Assembly: GCF_002934365.1 (NCBI RefSeq)
Contig: NZ_PTIY01000004.1
Span: 62,001-126,000, forward strand
Length of the DNA: 64,000 nucleotides
Source of the DNA: Methylobacter tundripaludum
GTDB taxonomy: Bacteria; Pseudomonadota; Gammaproteobacteria; Methylococcales; Methylomonadaceae
Reading direction: 5' to 3'
This document shows positions 20,914 to 30,040 of this stretch, one piece after another. Positions within the stretch are counted from its first letter, which is position 1. Each line of letters begins with the position of its first letter. Both the position numbers and the translations under genes were made by a program. A model generated the notes under the pieces. That model was given only the letters and a program-made list of their open reading frames with translations. It was not told the origin of the DNA and ran no database searches.

Positions 20914-22464
20914 TTAATCCTTAACGCAGATCCACTTCGCGCTTAAAAATATCAATCCCATCAATGCGTAGGCAATCGACCATTCCCACGCAGGCGTTAA
21001 TGACAAGGCCGTGTCGCTTACCGTCCAGCGGTAGGAATGGATCAGGCCGGATGCGGATAATAAACTGGCTGCGCCGCTCCATATCGCGGCTTTGACAAAT
21101 TGACGCTCAATGATTGCGACCGTCAATGCGGACAGGATCATCGCGGTAAAAATAAAGCCCTGCTCCAGCGCGAAAGCGCCGTGTATCCAGATATCCGATT
21201 GTTGAAAACGCATCAGCATGGCGTCGGAAAACGCAGGCATTGATCCACTGCCGTAGTCGGCAGCCCGCACACCGTTTTTCGCCATGAAAGCGCCCCAAGC
21301 GGCAATGCCGGGAAGCAGCCCCATGACGACCGCCGGAGCGTGGCTTTTTGGCGTTTCCTGGAAAGCCTGCGCCGCAATCACAATGCCGATCCATAAGACT
21401 ATCGCCATGCCGGCATCGACCGGAACCGCCCATGCGATATAAGACAAGCTGCCGGTTAAACAAATCAGCGTGATAAACGCGCCGTTTAAAATCGAATAAC
21501 CGGCGCGTGCGCCCATTGCTTTCCAGCCCGGATGGCCGATATAAATCGTCGTTGGAAAGCAGGAGCCGAACAGGCTGGCCGCCAATGTCCCTATGCCGTT
21601 AACCGCTAACGAAGGCTTCGTTGGATAACTGTCCCCGGCGGCCTCGGCGGATTCGATATTTTGCAGGGAACCGATCAGATTAAATAAGCCCATCGGAATG
21701 ATGACCGACAGATAGCTTAAGTTGTGTTCCGAAGCCAGCACCTCGAATAAATCGCCGAGCACCGGTACCGGCAAATACAAACTTAACTGATTATCCGGCA
21801 TAGCGCCGACAGGGGCCAAACCCATTAACCAGGATAGCAAGGAGCCTAATGCGACGGCCACCAGTCCGCCCGGAATATTGCCGCGAAAACGGAGTTTTCC
21901 GAAGTAGACCAATAAAATCACCCCCAGCGTAACCAGGCCGACGACAGGATGGGCATAGGTGCGAAACAAGAAGCCCAGGGAAATAAACGTTAAGGCGATG
22001 CCCGATAACGTGGATAGCAAGGCGGCGCGCGGCGTCGCTTTTCTTAATCTTTCGACCACGAATGCGCCGCTCAATTCAATCAGGCCGGAACCGAAACAGG
22101 CCAACAAGCCCGCTTGCCATGCTGTCTGTTCCGGGTTTTCAGCGCCCGCGGCTTCCGCCAGCATTTTGGCAGGCAGCATGACCAGAAAAATATAGGCAAA
22201 CAAAGAAACGGTATTAATGCCGTAAGGCAAGGCGCAAATGTCGTTGCGCCCGGAAGACTCGGCCAGTTTTTTGGCCTGATAAGCGTAATACAAATTACCG
22301 ACTAGCAACGAAACGGCGGCGCCGGGCAGAATGTGTTGGTAAATCAGGTTGTCCGAGAACCCAAGGACATGTCGGCATAAGCCCACGATAACCAGCAATT
22401 GCACCAGATTATCCAGAGCCAAGCCAAAAAAACCGTCAATATCAGCGCGTACAAACCATTTCAT
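20914..22464 (-). CDS. NCS2-like (xanthine/uracil family) permease
   Basis: A polytopic inner-membrane protein of 516 residues with 12 or more hydrophobic segments. The sequence GRNDICALPYGINTVSLFAY and the phrase GSCFPTTIYIGHPGWKAMGARAGY are typical of the AzgA-like branch of the nucleobase permeases, though the substrate here is unknown. The start at 22464 is chosen because GGGAC lies upstream and it matches the amphipathic helix MKWFVRADIDGFFGLALDN; a frame 25 codons longer exists. No purine or pyrimidine catabolic gene is adjacent. Confidence 0.88.
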   Translation of the reverse strand: MKWFVRADIDGFFGLALDNLVQLLVIVGLCRHVLGFSDNLIYQHILPGAAVSLLVGNLYYAYQAKKLAESSGRNDICALPYGINTVSLFAYIFLVMLPAKMLAEAAGAENPEQTAWQAGLLACFGSGLIELSGAFVVERLRKATPRAALLSTLSGIALTFISLGFLFRTYAHPVVGLVTLGVILLVYFGKLRFRGNIPGGLVAVALGSLLSWLMGLAPVGAMPDNQLSLYLPVPVLGDLFEVLASEHNLSYLSVIIPMGLFNLIGSLQNIESAEAAGDSYPTKPSLAVNGIGTLAASLFGSCFPTTIYIGHPGWKAMGARAGYSILNGAFITLICLTGSLSYIAWAVPVDAGMAIVLWIGIVIAAQAFQETPKSHAPAVVMGLLPGIAAWGAFMAKNGVRAADYGSGSMPAFSDAMLMRFQQSDIWIHGAFALEQGFIFTAMILSALTVAIIERQFVKAAIWSGAASLLSASGLIHSYRWTVSDTALSLTPAWEWSIAYALMGLIFLSAKWICVKD

Positions 22465-22657
22465 TGTGAAGTCCCAATCAGAAAATAAAACTGCGTCTAA
22501 ATTAAGGGGACATAGTATAGCTAAACGGCTGAAAATCAAGGAACTAAAAGCGCTGTTAACGCGCCCAAGGAGTCAGTGAAATAAAAATAGCGGATTTAAC
22601 GTCAAATTAACCTGATCAAAACCATTCCAGGGAAAGACATAAAGTTTTTTGGGCGGG

Positions 22658-22990
22658 CTAAATATTTATCGGTTGGCGGGTCGCCTGCGCCAGTTCATCG
22701 AGTAAATACTTTCGGAGCTGCCTTTCTCCGCGCATCACATAAAGTATATAGACTTTACCTTGATCAACACGATAAAAAATCCGGCACGGGCCAACGATGA
22801 TTTCTCGGTACTTTGAGTTTTCTAATTCAGGAGGGATGCGGCCTGATTCGGGAAACTGCTCAAGACGATCGGCACTGGAAAATACCTGTTTGACCAAGCG
22901 GCGTGCCGCATCAAGTTTATCAAGCGCTATGTATTCAGCAATTTCATTAAGGTCGGATAAAGCCGGTTCAGTCCAGATTATTTGAGCCAT
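22658..22990 (-). CDS. ParE/RelE superfamily toxin
   Basis: A 110-residue toxin of the RelE/ParE fold: the N-terminal AQIIWTEPALSDLNEIAEYI, the RLEQFPESGR segment and the C-terminal GPCRIFYRVDQGKVYILYVM strand pair. ParE members poison DNA gyrase and RelE members cut mRNA on the ribosome; the LNEIAEYIALD and RIFYRV patterns favour ParE. The gene overlaps the antitoxin gene by 13 bases, as usual for such modules. Confidence 0.92.
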   Translation of the reverse strand: MAQIIWTEPALSDLNEIAEYIALDKLDAARRLVKQVFSSADRLEQFPESGRIPPELENSKYREIIVGPCRIFYRVDQGKVYILYVMRGERQLRKYLLDELAQATRQPINI

Positions 22991-23235
22991 TTGCTCATTT
23001 TTTCTTTTGCTTCCGACTGACTGTAAGTTCGGTTTTCAAAAACGGCTGTTTCGCCCCTTGCGATACCTTCAAGGATGCGTATGCGATTTTGCATAAGTTC
23101 ATAATCATCGACATCGACAAGGTAGGCTGACGGTTGACCGTGCTCAGTTATTAAGACAGGCTCCTTAGATTCATGCAGCTCAGCAAGAATCTTAGTTGCC
23201 TGGCGCTTTAGTGTGGTGACAAGTTCTATTTTCAT
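22978..23235 (-). CDS. Phd/YefM-type antitoxin
   Basis: An 85-residue antitoxin. The N-terminal half has the Phd/YefM pattern ATKILAELHESKEPVLITEHGQPSAYLVDVDDYE that forms the DNA-binding dimer; the C-terminal tail (SQSEAKEKMSKWLK) would wrap the toxin. It is first in the operon and probably represses its own promoter at about 23236-23290. A Phd-type antitoxin with a ParE-type toxin is a common mix. Confidence 0.92.
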   Translation of the reverse strand: MKIELVTTLKRQATKILAELHESKEPVLITEHGQPSAYLVDVDDYELMQNRIRILEGIARGETAVFENRTYSQSEAKEKMSKWLK

Positions 23236-23347
23236 AAAGTGATACTATACTGCCACTCCATGTTTTGCCAAGAACTTATCCTGCTAAGGATTGAAATAAT
23301 CGGCCTGGAATTTTTTCGTAGCTCAGGAAATTGTCCGCCAAGCCGGT

Positions 23348-23794
23348 CTATGTGCCTGAATCAACATCCCGGTATTCAGACATGTTGATAGCCATAATGC
23401 CGCCGTAACCCAAATTAGACAGGCCCAAATACAAGAAGAGCCAGCCGTAATCTTCATCTATGGGGATCTGGTTGACTTGGCCGTAGAATTCAATTGACCC
23501 CGTAAGCAGCAACCAAAACACGCCTACCGGGACTAAGGCGCGGTAGCTCCGGCTGAAGCTGCAAAAGCAGTATGCGCCAAATTGGCTGAGCGTTAAATAA
23601 ATCAGCATTAAACGCAGGTTGCCGGCCAATGACCCGTAAAGTTCGCTGTTGTTGTCGAAAAACAATGAACTGCCGGCGGCGGAAACAAGGCTGGCAACCA
23701 GCAGAAAAATAACGGCGACATTAAAATTAACGGCCAGCACCGTGCTCAGTACTTGCAGTTTTTTTGGATTAAAAAATTTGGCGATCATAATCAT
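23348..23794 (-). CDS. Four-span membrane protein, possibly a separate gene inside the ftsH frame
   Basis: An ATG at 23794, in the ftsH frame, begins a 148-residue protein with four hydrophobic segments (for example [16 protein letters not shown] and [16 protein letters not shown]) and a soluble tail. GGAG lies 6 bases before it, and an intrinsic terminator lies just upstream. These are the marks of an independent gene. I do not recognise the family. The reading as a separate gene and the reading as the tail of FtsH are both open. Confidence 0.55.
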   Translation of the reverse strand: MIMIAKFFNPKKLQVLSTVLAVNFNVAVIFLLVASLVSAAGSSLFFDNNSELYGSLAGNLRLMLIYLTLSQFGAYCFCSFSRSYRALVPVGVFWLLLTGSIEFYGQVNQIPIDEDYGWLFLYLGLSNLGYGGIMAINMSEYRDVDSGT

Positions 23795-25783
23795 CTCCAG
23801 GGAAAAAAAGATGCCCTCCACAAATACAGAGTTTGAAGGGCATATAGAGGAGGATAGGTAAGCCGGGGACGAGCCCGGCCTGATTCGGTTTGATTCAGGA
23901 AGCCGCGAGTCTTCAGAGCTTGTATTGCCGCCGTTACCCAGCGCAATCTCGCTGACCAAGGGTTCAACGGCATCTTCAACCGGCTCGGGTGGAGCAATCA
24001 TCCGCCATTGCATCAACTCGTCGATCTGGTACTTGTCCAGCGTCTCCCAATCCAGCAGCGCATGCGCCATGTTGTGCAGAATATCGATATGGTCTTTCAG
24101 GATTTGCTCGGCGCGTTGATAGTTGGTATCGATAACATGACGGATTTCCTCGTCGATGACTTGCGCCATCTTCTCGGACATCGGCTTGGCTTGCGGCCCC
24201 ATGTAGCCGCCCTCGCTATCGCCGTAATCCATAGGGCCGAGGCGATCCGACAAGCCCCATTTGGTGACCATGTTGCGCGCCAATTGCGTGGCGCGTTCAA
24301 TGTCGTTGGACGCGCCGGTGGTGACTTTGTTTTTGCCGTAAATCAACGCTTCCGCAACCCTGCCGCCAAACAGGCTGGAGATTTGGCCTTCCAGCTTGTC
24401 CTTGCCGGCGCTGTATTGGTCGCGTTCCGGCAGGAACATAGTGATGCCCAATGCGCCGCCGCGAGGCATGATGCTGACTTTGTAAACCGGGTCGTGGTCG
24501 GGTACGATCCGCCCGACTATCGCATGACCGGCCTCGTGATAAGCGGTCATCAACAGGTCGTCCCGACTCATCACCATCGTGCGTTTTTCAGCACCCATGA
24601 TCATCTTGTCGCGGGCCTTGTCGAGGTCGTTCATCGTGACCACGCGCTGATTGCCGCGGGCTGCAAACAAAGCACCCTCGTTAATCAGGTTGGCGAGCTC
24701 GGCTCCCGAAAAACCCGGAGTGCCGCGCGCCAGGTCGTTGATGTTCACGTTATCGGCCAGCGGCACCTTGTCGGCATGGACTTTGAGGATTTGCTCGCGG
24801 CCCTTGATGTCGGGCAGGCCGACCTGCACCTGGCGGTCGAAGCGGCCCGGCCTCAGCAAGGCTTTGTCGAGCACATCGGCGCGGTTGGTCGCGGCGATCA
24901 CGATAATGCCTTCGTTGCCGTCAAAACCGTCCATTTCGACCAGCAGCTGGTTCAGGGTTTGTTCGCGTTCGTCATTGCCGCCGCCCATGCCGCCGTTGCC
25001 GCGATGCCGACCCACCGCATCGATTTCGTCGATAAAGATAATGCACGGCGCGCGCTTTTTGGCTTCCACGAACATGTCCCGCACCCTCGATGCGCCGACG
25101 CCGACAAACATTTCGACAAAATCGGAACCCGAGATCGAGAAGAACGGCACCCCGGCTTCACCGGCGATTGCTCTGGCCAGCAGCGTTTTACCGGTGCCCG
25201 GCGGCCCGACCATCAACACCCCGCGCGGTATTTTGCCGCCCAGCACTTCGTACTTGCCGGGATCCTTAAGAAAATCGACCATTTCCACCACGTCCTGCTT
25301 GGCTTCTTCGACACCGGCGACATCGGAAAAACGGACTTTGACCTGATCTTCGGCCATCAGCTTGGCGCGGCTTTTGCCGAAGCCCATTTGTCCGCCCGCC
25401 CCTCCGGTTTGTTTGCGCAGAAAGTAAACCGTTAAGGCGATCAGAAACAGCATCGGCGCCCAGGAAATCAGGATCTGGGTAAAAGTCGAAGGGACCTGAG
25501 GCTTTTCCACCTTGATTTTGACGTCGTATTCCAGCAACTCGTCTATCAGGCGCGGATCGTTGGGGTTGTAAGTGTTAAAACGCTCGCCGTTGCTGCGGCG
25601 GCCTTCTATATCAGCGCCGCTGATCACCACTTCCGAGATGCTGCGACTGCGCACGCTTTCGATAAAATCCGAATAAGGCACGGCATAGCTTTCCTCATAA
25701 TCCGGGGAGGTGCGGTTGACGATGCTGTATAACACGGCGCCGATCACGCAAATGCCCAGGATGCGAAAAATATATATTTTCAT
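23348..25783 (-). CDS. ftsH: FtsH membrane AAA+ metalloprotease with in-frame C-terminal membrane module
   Basis: FtsH degrades membrane and short-lived cytosolic proteins as a membrane-anchored hexamer. Residues 1-125 hold two membrane spans around a periplasmic domain, Walker A GPPGTGKT is near residue 199, the second region of homology follows ([21 protein letters not shown]), and the zinc site HEAGH is near residue 417. The family body ends near residue 615. The frame does not stop there: it continues through a linker of about 45 residues that encodes two hairpins, and then through a four-span membrane protein (from residue 664, MIMIAKFF). That tail has its own ribosome binding site and a terminator in front of it. 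Either the ftsH stop was lost or this is a true fusion. It follows hflC by 24 bases, so HflKC and FtsH are made together. Confidence 0.9.
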   Translation of the reverse strand: MKIYIFRILGICVIGAVLYSIVNRTSPDYEESYAVPYSDFIESVRSRSISEVVISGADIEGRRSNGERFNTYNPNDPRLIDELLEYDVKIKVEKPQVPSTFTQILISWAPMLFLIALTVYFLRKQTGGAGGQMGFGKSRAKLMAEDQVKVRFSDVAGVEEAKQDVVEMVDFLKDPGKYEVLGGKIPRGVLMVGPPGTGKTLLARAIAGEAGVPFFSISGSDFVEMFVGVGASRVRDMFVEAKKRAPCIIFIDEIDAVGRHRGNGGMGGGNDEREQTLNQLLVEMDGFDGNEGIIVIAATNRADVLDKALLRPGRFDRQVQVGLPDIKGREQILKVHADKVPLADNVNINDLARGTPGFSGAELANLINEGALFAARGNQRVVTMNDLDKARDKMIMGAEKRTMVMSRDDLLMTAYHEAGHAIVGRIVPDHDPVYKVSIMPRGGALGITMFLPERDQYSAGKDKLEGQISSLFGGRVAEALIYGKNKVTTGASNDIERATQLARNMVTKWGLSDRLGPMDYGDSEGGYMGPQAKPMSEKMAQVIDEEIRHVIDTNYQRAEQILKDHIDILHNMAHALLDWETLDKYQIDELMQWRMIAPPEPVEDAVEPLVSEIALGNGGNTSSEDSRLPESNRIRPGSSPAYLSSSICPSNSVFVEGIFFSLEMIMIAKFFNPKKLQVLSTVLAVNFNVAVIFLLVASLVSAAGSSLFFDNNSELYGSLAGNLRLMLIYLTLSQFGAYCFCSFSRSYRALVPVGVFWLLLTGSIEFYGQVNQIPIDEDYGWLFLYLGLSNLGYGGIMAINMSEYRDVDSGT
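23802..23843 (-). terminator. Intrinsic terminator located inside the extended ftsH frame
   Basis: On the minus strand ATGCCCT (23843-23837) pairs with AGGGCAT (23817-23811) and is followed by CTTTTTTT. The stem and T-run are those of a normal rho-independent terminator, yet the ftsH reading frame passes through it without a stop. A second GC-rich hairpin (CCGGGCTCGTCCCCGG) lies about 25 bases before it. Confidence 0.7.
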
Positions 25784-25807
25784 GACTTTCGCCTCTCCGC
25801 TGAGTCG

Positions 25808-26668
25808 TTAATTTTCTTTGGAAAAGTATTTGAAAAAATCGGAATCGGGTTTTAGCACCAGCGTATCCTGGGTTTTTTCAAACGCCGTCTGATAAGCCTC
25901 CAGACTGCGGTAGAAGGCGTAAAATTCGGCGTTCTTGCCGAAGCTTTTCGCATAAATATCCGCTGACCCGGCATCGCCGCGGCCGCGAATGTTTTCACCG
26001 TTGCGCCGGGCATTGGCCAGGATCACCTGTTTCTGCTTGTCGGCCTCGGCGCTGATTTGCTCGGCGGTTTCAGCGCCTTGCGAGCGGAACTCCCGGGCCA
26101 CCCGTTCCCGTTCGGCGCGCATCCGTTGATAAACCGAATTGCTGACTTCCTGCGGCAAATCGATACGCTTGATACGAATATCGATCAGTTCGATGCCGAA
26201 CTTGGCCGCCACCGGCGATAGTTTGTCCAGCAAGGTGCGGCGCAGTTCGCTGCGGTCTTCGGAGATCAGCTGTTTGATCGTGCGGATGCCGAACTCGCTG
26301 CGCATCGCATCCTTCATGATTTGATCGAGGCGCAAATTGGCCTGATATTCATCGCCGCCGACCGTGGTGTAAAAAAGACCCACATCACCGATTTGCCACA
26401 TGGCAAACGAGTCAACAATTACATTCTTCTTTTCAGAGGTAAGAAAACGCTCGGACTTGGCGTCCAAGGTCAGCACACGCGCATCAAATGTACTGACTTT
26501 ATTGATGATGGGGGTCTTAACATGGAGTCCGGGCTTAAAGTCTGACGAGACCATTTCGCCAAGACGAAACAAGATGGCTTTTTGATGTTCCAGGACATAA
26601 AAAACCGATAGATAGGCCAGTATTAACAGGATGAAACTGGCGGGTAACAAAATGTGTGTTCTGCTCAT
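25808..26668 (-). CDS. hflC: HflC, FtsH-regulating SPFH membrane protein
   Basis: HflC with HflK forms a large periplasm-facing cage around FtsH and modulates its proteolysis. The 286-residue protein has one N-terminal membrane span (HILLPASFILLILAYLSVFYVL), the SPFH domain (KAILFRLGEMVSSDFKPGLH, then FDARVLTLDAKSERFLTSEKK) and the coiled-coil region with GIELIDIRIKRIDLP. Its start overlaps the stop of hflK by 4 bases (ATGA). The order hflK-hflC-ftsH differs from E. coli, where ftsH is elsewhere. Confidence 0.97.
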   Translation of the reverse strand: MSRTHILLPASFILLILAYLSVFYVLEHQKAILFRLGEMVSSDFKPGLHVKTPIINKVSTFDARVLTLDAKSERFLTSEKKNVIVDSFAMWQIGDVGLFYTTVGGDEYQANLRLDQIMKDAMRSEFGIRTIKQLISEDRSELRRTLLDKLSPVAAKFGIELIDIRIKRIDLPQEVSNSVYQRMRAERERVAREFRSQGAETAEQISAEADKQKQVILANARRNGENIRGRGDAGSADIYAKSFGKNAEFYAFYRSLEAYQTAFEKTQDTLVLKPDSDFFKYFSKEN

Positions 26669-27825
26669 GGTTTACTCCGGCTTGGACGTAAGCTGTTGGC
26701 GGCCGTTTTTGGGCCGTGGTTCTTGTCAATTGCGGCGGCTTCGGCAGTTGCTTCCGCTTGCGGTGCTTTGCTCTCCGCCGCCGGATGCGAAACCGGATTT
26801 TGCAAAGGCATGTACAGCTGCGGTGCGCTTTGACCGGCATCGACAATGATCTTGTTGGTGCCGCTGAGCAGCTTTTCCCTGGCTTCCAGGTACAAGCGCT
26901 TACGGGTAATGGCCGGGGCTTTTTCATATTCGACCAGCAGTTGGTCGAAGCGCTCGGTTTCGCCTTTGGCTTTGGCTATTTTTTCCGCTTCGTAAGCTTC
27001 CGCTTCGAGCAGCAAACGGGACGCCGCGCCGCGCGCTTTGGGGATAATCTCGTTGCTGTAGGCTTCGGCTTCATTGATCAAGCGCTGTTTGTCTTCCCGA
27101 GCGCGGATCGCGTCTTCGAAAGCGCCTTGCACTTCTTCCGGCGGCTGGGCGTCCTGCAAATTGACGCTAGCAATAATGATGCCGGCCTTGTAGTCATCCA
27201 TTGCCGCCTGAATGTCGTTTTTGATCCGGGCGACAATTTCGCTACGCCCTTCGGTCAGCACATAGTCCATGTTGCTGGCGCCGATCACCGCGCGCTCGAC
27301 GCTCTCGGTCAGCTGCTTCAGCGTTGCTTCGTTGTTCTTGACGTTAAACAGATAATCACGGGCGTTATTAATCTGGTATTGCACGGCGAGATGCACATTA
27401 ACGATGTTTTCATCGGTCGTCAGCATCAACGATTCTTGAGCAATGCTAGCCGCCTTGCTGCCTCGGCCGCTGTCCCGGTAGCCCACTTCGATAAAACGTT
27501 GCTGCTCGACATTGACAATCGCGACTTTCTCGATCGGCATCGGCAGATGCCAATGCGGACCCGGTTGGGTGGTTTCGCTGTAAGCGCCAAAGCGGGTGAT
27601 CACGCCGCGATTACCCTCATCAACAATGTAAACGCCGCTCGCCAGCCAAATCAGCGACAAGCCGCCGCAGGCAACGCCAGCGATTTTCGGCAGCGAGAAT
27701 TGATTTTTATGGCTGGTAAAATAGCCGACCGACTTTCGGTAGCATGTTTTCCAGTGTTTTTCAAACTCAAACTTCCAGTCCGGTTGCTGGGTTGGTTTGG
27801 TTGTATTGTGCTTTTCTGATGACAT
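26665..27825 (-). CDS. hflK: HflK, FtsH-regulating SPFH membrane protein
   Basis: Partner of HflC in the FtsH-regulating complex. The 386-residue protein has a polar N-terminus without the glycine-rich stretch of the E. coli protein, a membrane span at about residues 48-68 (IAGVACGGLSLIWLASGVYIV), the SPFH domain (EGNRGVITRFGAYSETTQPGPHWHLP) and a coiled coil, then an Ala/Glu-rich tail. It begins 36 bases after the stop of the sigma factor gene, with AGGAGG-like sequence before the ATG. Confidence 0.96.
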   Translation of the reverse strand: MSSEKHNTTKPTQQPDWKFEFEKHWKTCYRKSVGYFTSHKNQFSLPKIAGVACGGLSLIWLASGVYIVDEGNRGVITRFGAYSETTQPGPHWHLPMPIEKVAIVNVEQQRFIEVGYRDSGRGSKAASIAQESLMLTTDENIVNVHLAVQYQINNARDYLFNVKNNEATLKQLTESVERAVIGASNMDYVLTEGRSEIVARIKNDIQAAMDDYKAGIIIASVNLQDAQPPEEVQGAFEDAIRAREDKQRLINEAEAYSNEIIPKARGAASRLLLEAEAYEAEKIAKAKGETERFDQLLVEYEKAPAITRKRLYLEAREKLLSGTNKIIVDAGQSAPQLYMPLQNPVSHPAAESKAPQAEATAEAAAIDKNHGPKTAANSLRPSRSKP

Positions 27826-27861
27826 AACCCCTCCTCAATGTTGCTGTGGCGCGATCTGGTT

Positions 27862-29028
27862 TTAGTAGCTGTCATTGGGTTCAAGGAACAGCATCAGGTC
27901 GTAACCAAACTGGTTTTTAAGTTTTTTTAACGCTTCGTTTTGTATCTGCCTGACTCTCTCCCGGCTTACCTGTAGTTGATCCGCAATGGCCTGCAAGGTC
28001 ATTTCCGTGTGATTTTTTAACCCGAAGCGCATAGTAAGGATCGCCGCTTCTTTGTCCGGCAACGTGGCGACCACCTGATCGATATATTGGCTCAAATTGC
28101 TGTCAATCAGCTCATCGAGCGGCAGCGCAAATTGCTGTTGCTTCATGCCGGCCATCAACGCCAGACCTTCATCTTCCTCGGTTCCCGCATCCAGCGAATG
28201 GTTGGCTTGGTAATAGCTCCTGATAGATTTGATCTCGTCTTCGCTTAAGTCGCAGAGCTTTTTTAATTGTTCGATACTGGGCCAGCGCTCGGTTTGCAGA
28301 TAAGTGATGCGCATCGCTTCAAATACCGCGCCGGCTCTTTCCGCCAACGATACCGGCAGGCGAACGATTTTTTCCTGTTTAACGATCAGCCGGGAGATGG
28401 CCTGTTTTATCCAGGGCATCGCATAGGTGGAAAACTGGAAGCCGCGATAAGGATCGAAACGATCGACCGCCTTGATCAATCCGATCACGCCTTCCTGAAG
28501 CAAGTCGTCGAAACTCAGTACTGTGGTTTTGTTTTTATGCGCGACAAATGCGACCAAGCCGATATTGCCGGCAATCATTTGCTGTCTAAGCCGTTGCAAT
28601 GATTGGGCGGCTTGGGCAAGCTCCAGCCGGTAACCTTTAATAGCCGGACGATGACTAACCGTGGACAAGAACAAACCGGAGGCTTCGATTAAAAAACCCG
28701 GTAAAAAATGCAGGCTGCGCAACGAAGACCAGTCGGTGGAGTTTTTCAGTAAATAGCGGAAATCTTGAACAAGATTAGGCTGTACAAAATCGGATCCTTG
28801 TACAATAATCGCGTCAACTGTTTTGTCGCTGATTATTTGGCAAATATCCAGGTCATTGTCCAAATGAGACAGGCAGTGCTTGATCAAGAACGTCAACGTT
28901 TCATCATCGGCCAACAACAGCGACAGCAGATGCTGCCTGGCCTGCTCCATGTTTATCGCAAGCGAAAGCGGTTCGGTTTCGCTAACCAACGTGGTTGAAT
29001 TCGCTGCATTGAGTACGGCTTCTGTCAT
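27862..29028 (-). CDS. Sigma-70 family factor with an unusual N-terminal region
   Basis: This 388-residue protein is a primary-like sigma factor in its second half. Region 2 is clear (LSFDDLLQEGVIGLIKAVDRF, then FQFSTYAMPWIKQAISRLI), region 3 follows (ERAGAVFEAMRITYLQTERWPS), and region 4 carries the helix-turn-helix MTLQAIADQLQVSRERVRQIQ. The first 150 residues do not look like region 1.1 or 1.2 of RpoD, RpoS or RpoH and I cannot place them. It is the first gene of an operon with hflK, hflC and ftsH and is divergent from a B12-binding MerR regulator. This suggests an alternative sigma factor for envelope or light stress. It could be an RpoS-like paralogue. Confidence 0.85.
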   Translation of the reverse strand: MTEAVLNAANSTTLVSETEPLSLAINMEQARQHLLSLLLADDETLTFLIKHCLSHLDNDLDICQIISDKTVDAIIVQGSDFVQPNLVQDFRYLLKNSTDWSSLRSLHFLPGFLIEASGLFLSTVSHRPAIKGYRLELAQAAQSLQRLRQQMIAGNIGLVAFVAHKNKTTVLSFDDLLQEGVIGLIKAVDRFDPYRGFQFSTYAMPWIKQAISRLIVKQEKIVRLPVSLAERAGAVFEAMRITYLQTERWPSIEQLKKLCDLSEDEIKSIRSYYQANHSLDAGTEEDEGLALMAGMKQQQFALPLDELIDSNLSQYIDQVVATLPDKEAAILTMRFGLKNHTEMTLQAIADQLQVSRERVRQIQNEALKKLKNQFGYDLMLFLEPNDSY

Positions 29029-29102
29029 GGCTTGGCCTGTTGTTATGTTTTTAGCTTGGAACTAAAATTACTGCAATGTACAATATTTGTCAAATAAAGT
29101 TA

Positions 29103-29126
29103 TATACAAAACATAAACAATGTATT
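29103..29126. promoter_or_regulatory. Possible LitR/CarH-type operator overlapping the regulator start
   Basis: TATACA (29103-29108), 12 bases, then TGTATT (29121-29126) forms an interrupted dyad with one mismatch to T(G/A)TACA-N12-TGTA(C/T)A, the consensus I recall for LitR/PplR regulators. A TGTACA lies further up at 29078-29083. The site overlaps the ATG of the MerR gene at 29120 and lies in the divergent gap with the sigma factor. Confidence 0.4.
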
Positions 29127-30028
29127 CAATAAAAGCAGTCACCACTTTGACCGGACTGAGCGCCGAAACCCTGCGTGCTTGGGAGCGCCGTTATGCGGGC
29201 ATCACCCCGACGCGTAGCGATAATGGCCGCCGCCTGTATTCACAACAGGATCTGGAAAAGCTCACATTGCTTGCCCAGCTGACGCGCAACGGCCATACCA
29301 TCAGCAAAATCGCCGGTTTGAATTGCGAGGCCTTGCGCGACCTGCAACAGCGGGCGCAAGGCGTGCAGAAAGACTCGCCGTCTCCGTTGCTGGATCAGAT
29401 TGTTGAAGCCGTTCTGGACTATCGGATCGACCGTTGCGAGCTGTTATTGAAGCGTGCCTTGCTGGCCAGCGAGCCGCTGGATTACGCCCGCAACATTTTG
29501 TTGCCGGCCCTGGAAAAAGTAGGCGATCTTTGGCATCAAGAGAAACTGAGCATAGCCCAGGAGCACATGTTTTCCAGTTGCGTGAAACGTATCGTGTTGA
29601 GCATGGCCCACAGCTTGTACAACACGTCAAGCAGCGGCCCGGCCATGCTGTTTGCCACGCCGAGCGACGAACCGCATGAATTCGGTATTTTGCTAAGCTG
29701 CCTGCTGGCGGCCGCCCAACAGTACCGCTGCTATTATTTGGGCGCTAATCTGCCCGGCAAGGATATTGTCGAAGCTGTCCGGCATTTAAAACCCGATATT
29801 GTCGTTATCGGTATGACGAAAACGCCGCCTGAACCTGCAACCATTGAACAGCTGCAAATTGTCGTCGAGGCAAAAGAAACCGCTGATTCGGCGGTATGGA
29901 TAGGGGGGAATGGCGCGGAACATTGGAGCCGGCATTCGGTGCCGCCATCACAAGGCTGCGAATTGATTACAGACATCAGCCATTTTTACAGTAAAGCTCA
30001 GCAGTGGAGGATGCTGGATAAGGTCTGA
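29120..30028 (+). CDS. MerR-family regulator with B12-binding domain (CarH/LitR-like)
   Basis: A 302-residue regulator. Residues 1-70 are a MerR winged helix (YSIKAVTTLTGLSAETLRAW, then RRLYSQQDLEKL). The middle is the helical cap of B12-dependent photoreceptors, with the Trp-x9-Glu-His signature WHQEKLSIAQEH. The C-terminal Rossmann domain has the cobalt-ligand motif E-P-H-E-F-G in place of D/E-x-H-x-x-G, followed by YLGANLPGKDIVEAV. These marks predict a repressor that binds adenosylcobalamin in the dark and releases DNA on light. The ATG has no Shine-Dalgarno sequence. It is divergent from the sigma-hflKC-ftsH operon, which is the obvious target. Function is inferred from the motifs. Confidence 0.88.
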   Translation: MYSIKAVTTLTGLSAETLRAWERRYAGITPTRSDNGRRLYSQQDLEKLTLLAQLTRNGHTISKIAGLNCEALRDLQQRAQGVQKDSPSPLLDQIVEAVLDYRIDRCELLLKRALLASEPLDYARNILLPALEKVGDLWHQEKLSIAQEHMFSSCVKRIVLSMAHSLYNTSSSGPAMLFATPSDEPHEFGILLSCLLAAAQQYRCYYLGANLPGKDIVEAVRHLKPDIVVIGMTKTPPEPATIEQLQIVVEAKETADSAVWIGGNGAEHWSRHSVPPSQGCELITDISHFYSKAQQWRMLDKV

Positions 30029-30040
30029 TATTGCATGGCG

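Noticed and set aside
24008-25435. A 475-codon plus-strand open frame
   Set aside because: It is antisense to the conserved ftsH gene and its protein is His- and Ala-rich with no family pattern. It is a shadow of codon use in ftsH.
26716-27819. A 367-codon plus-strand open frame
   Set aside because: It is antisense to hflK over its whole length, Phe- and Gln-rich with no recognisable domain.
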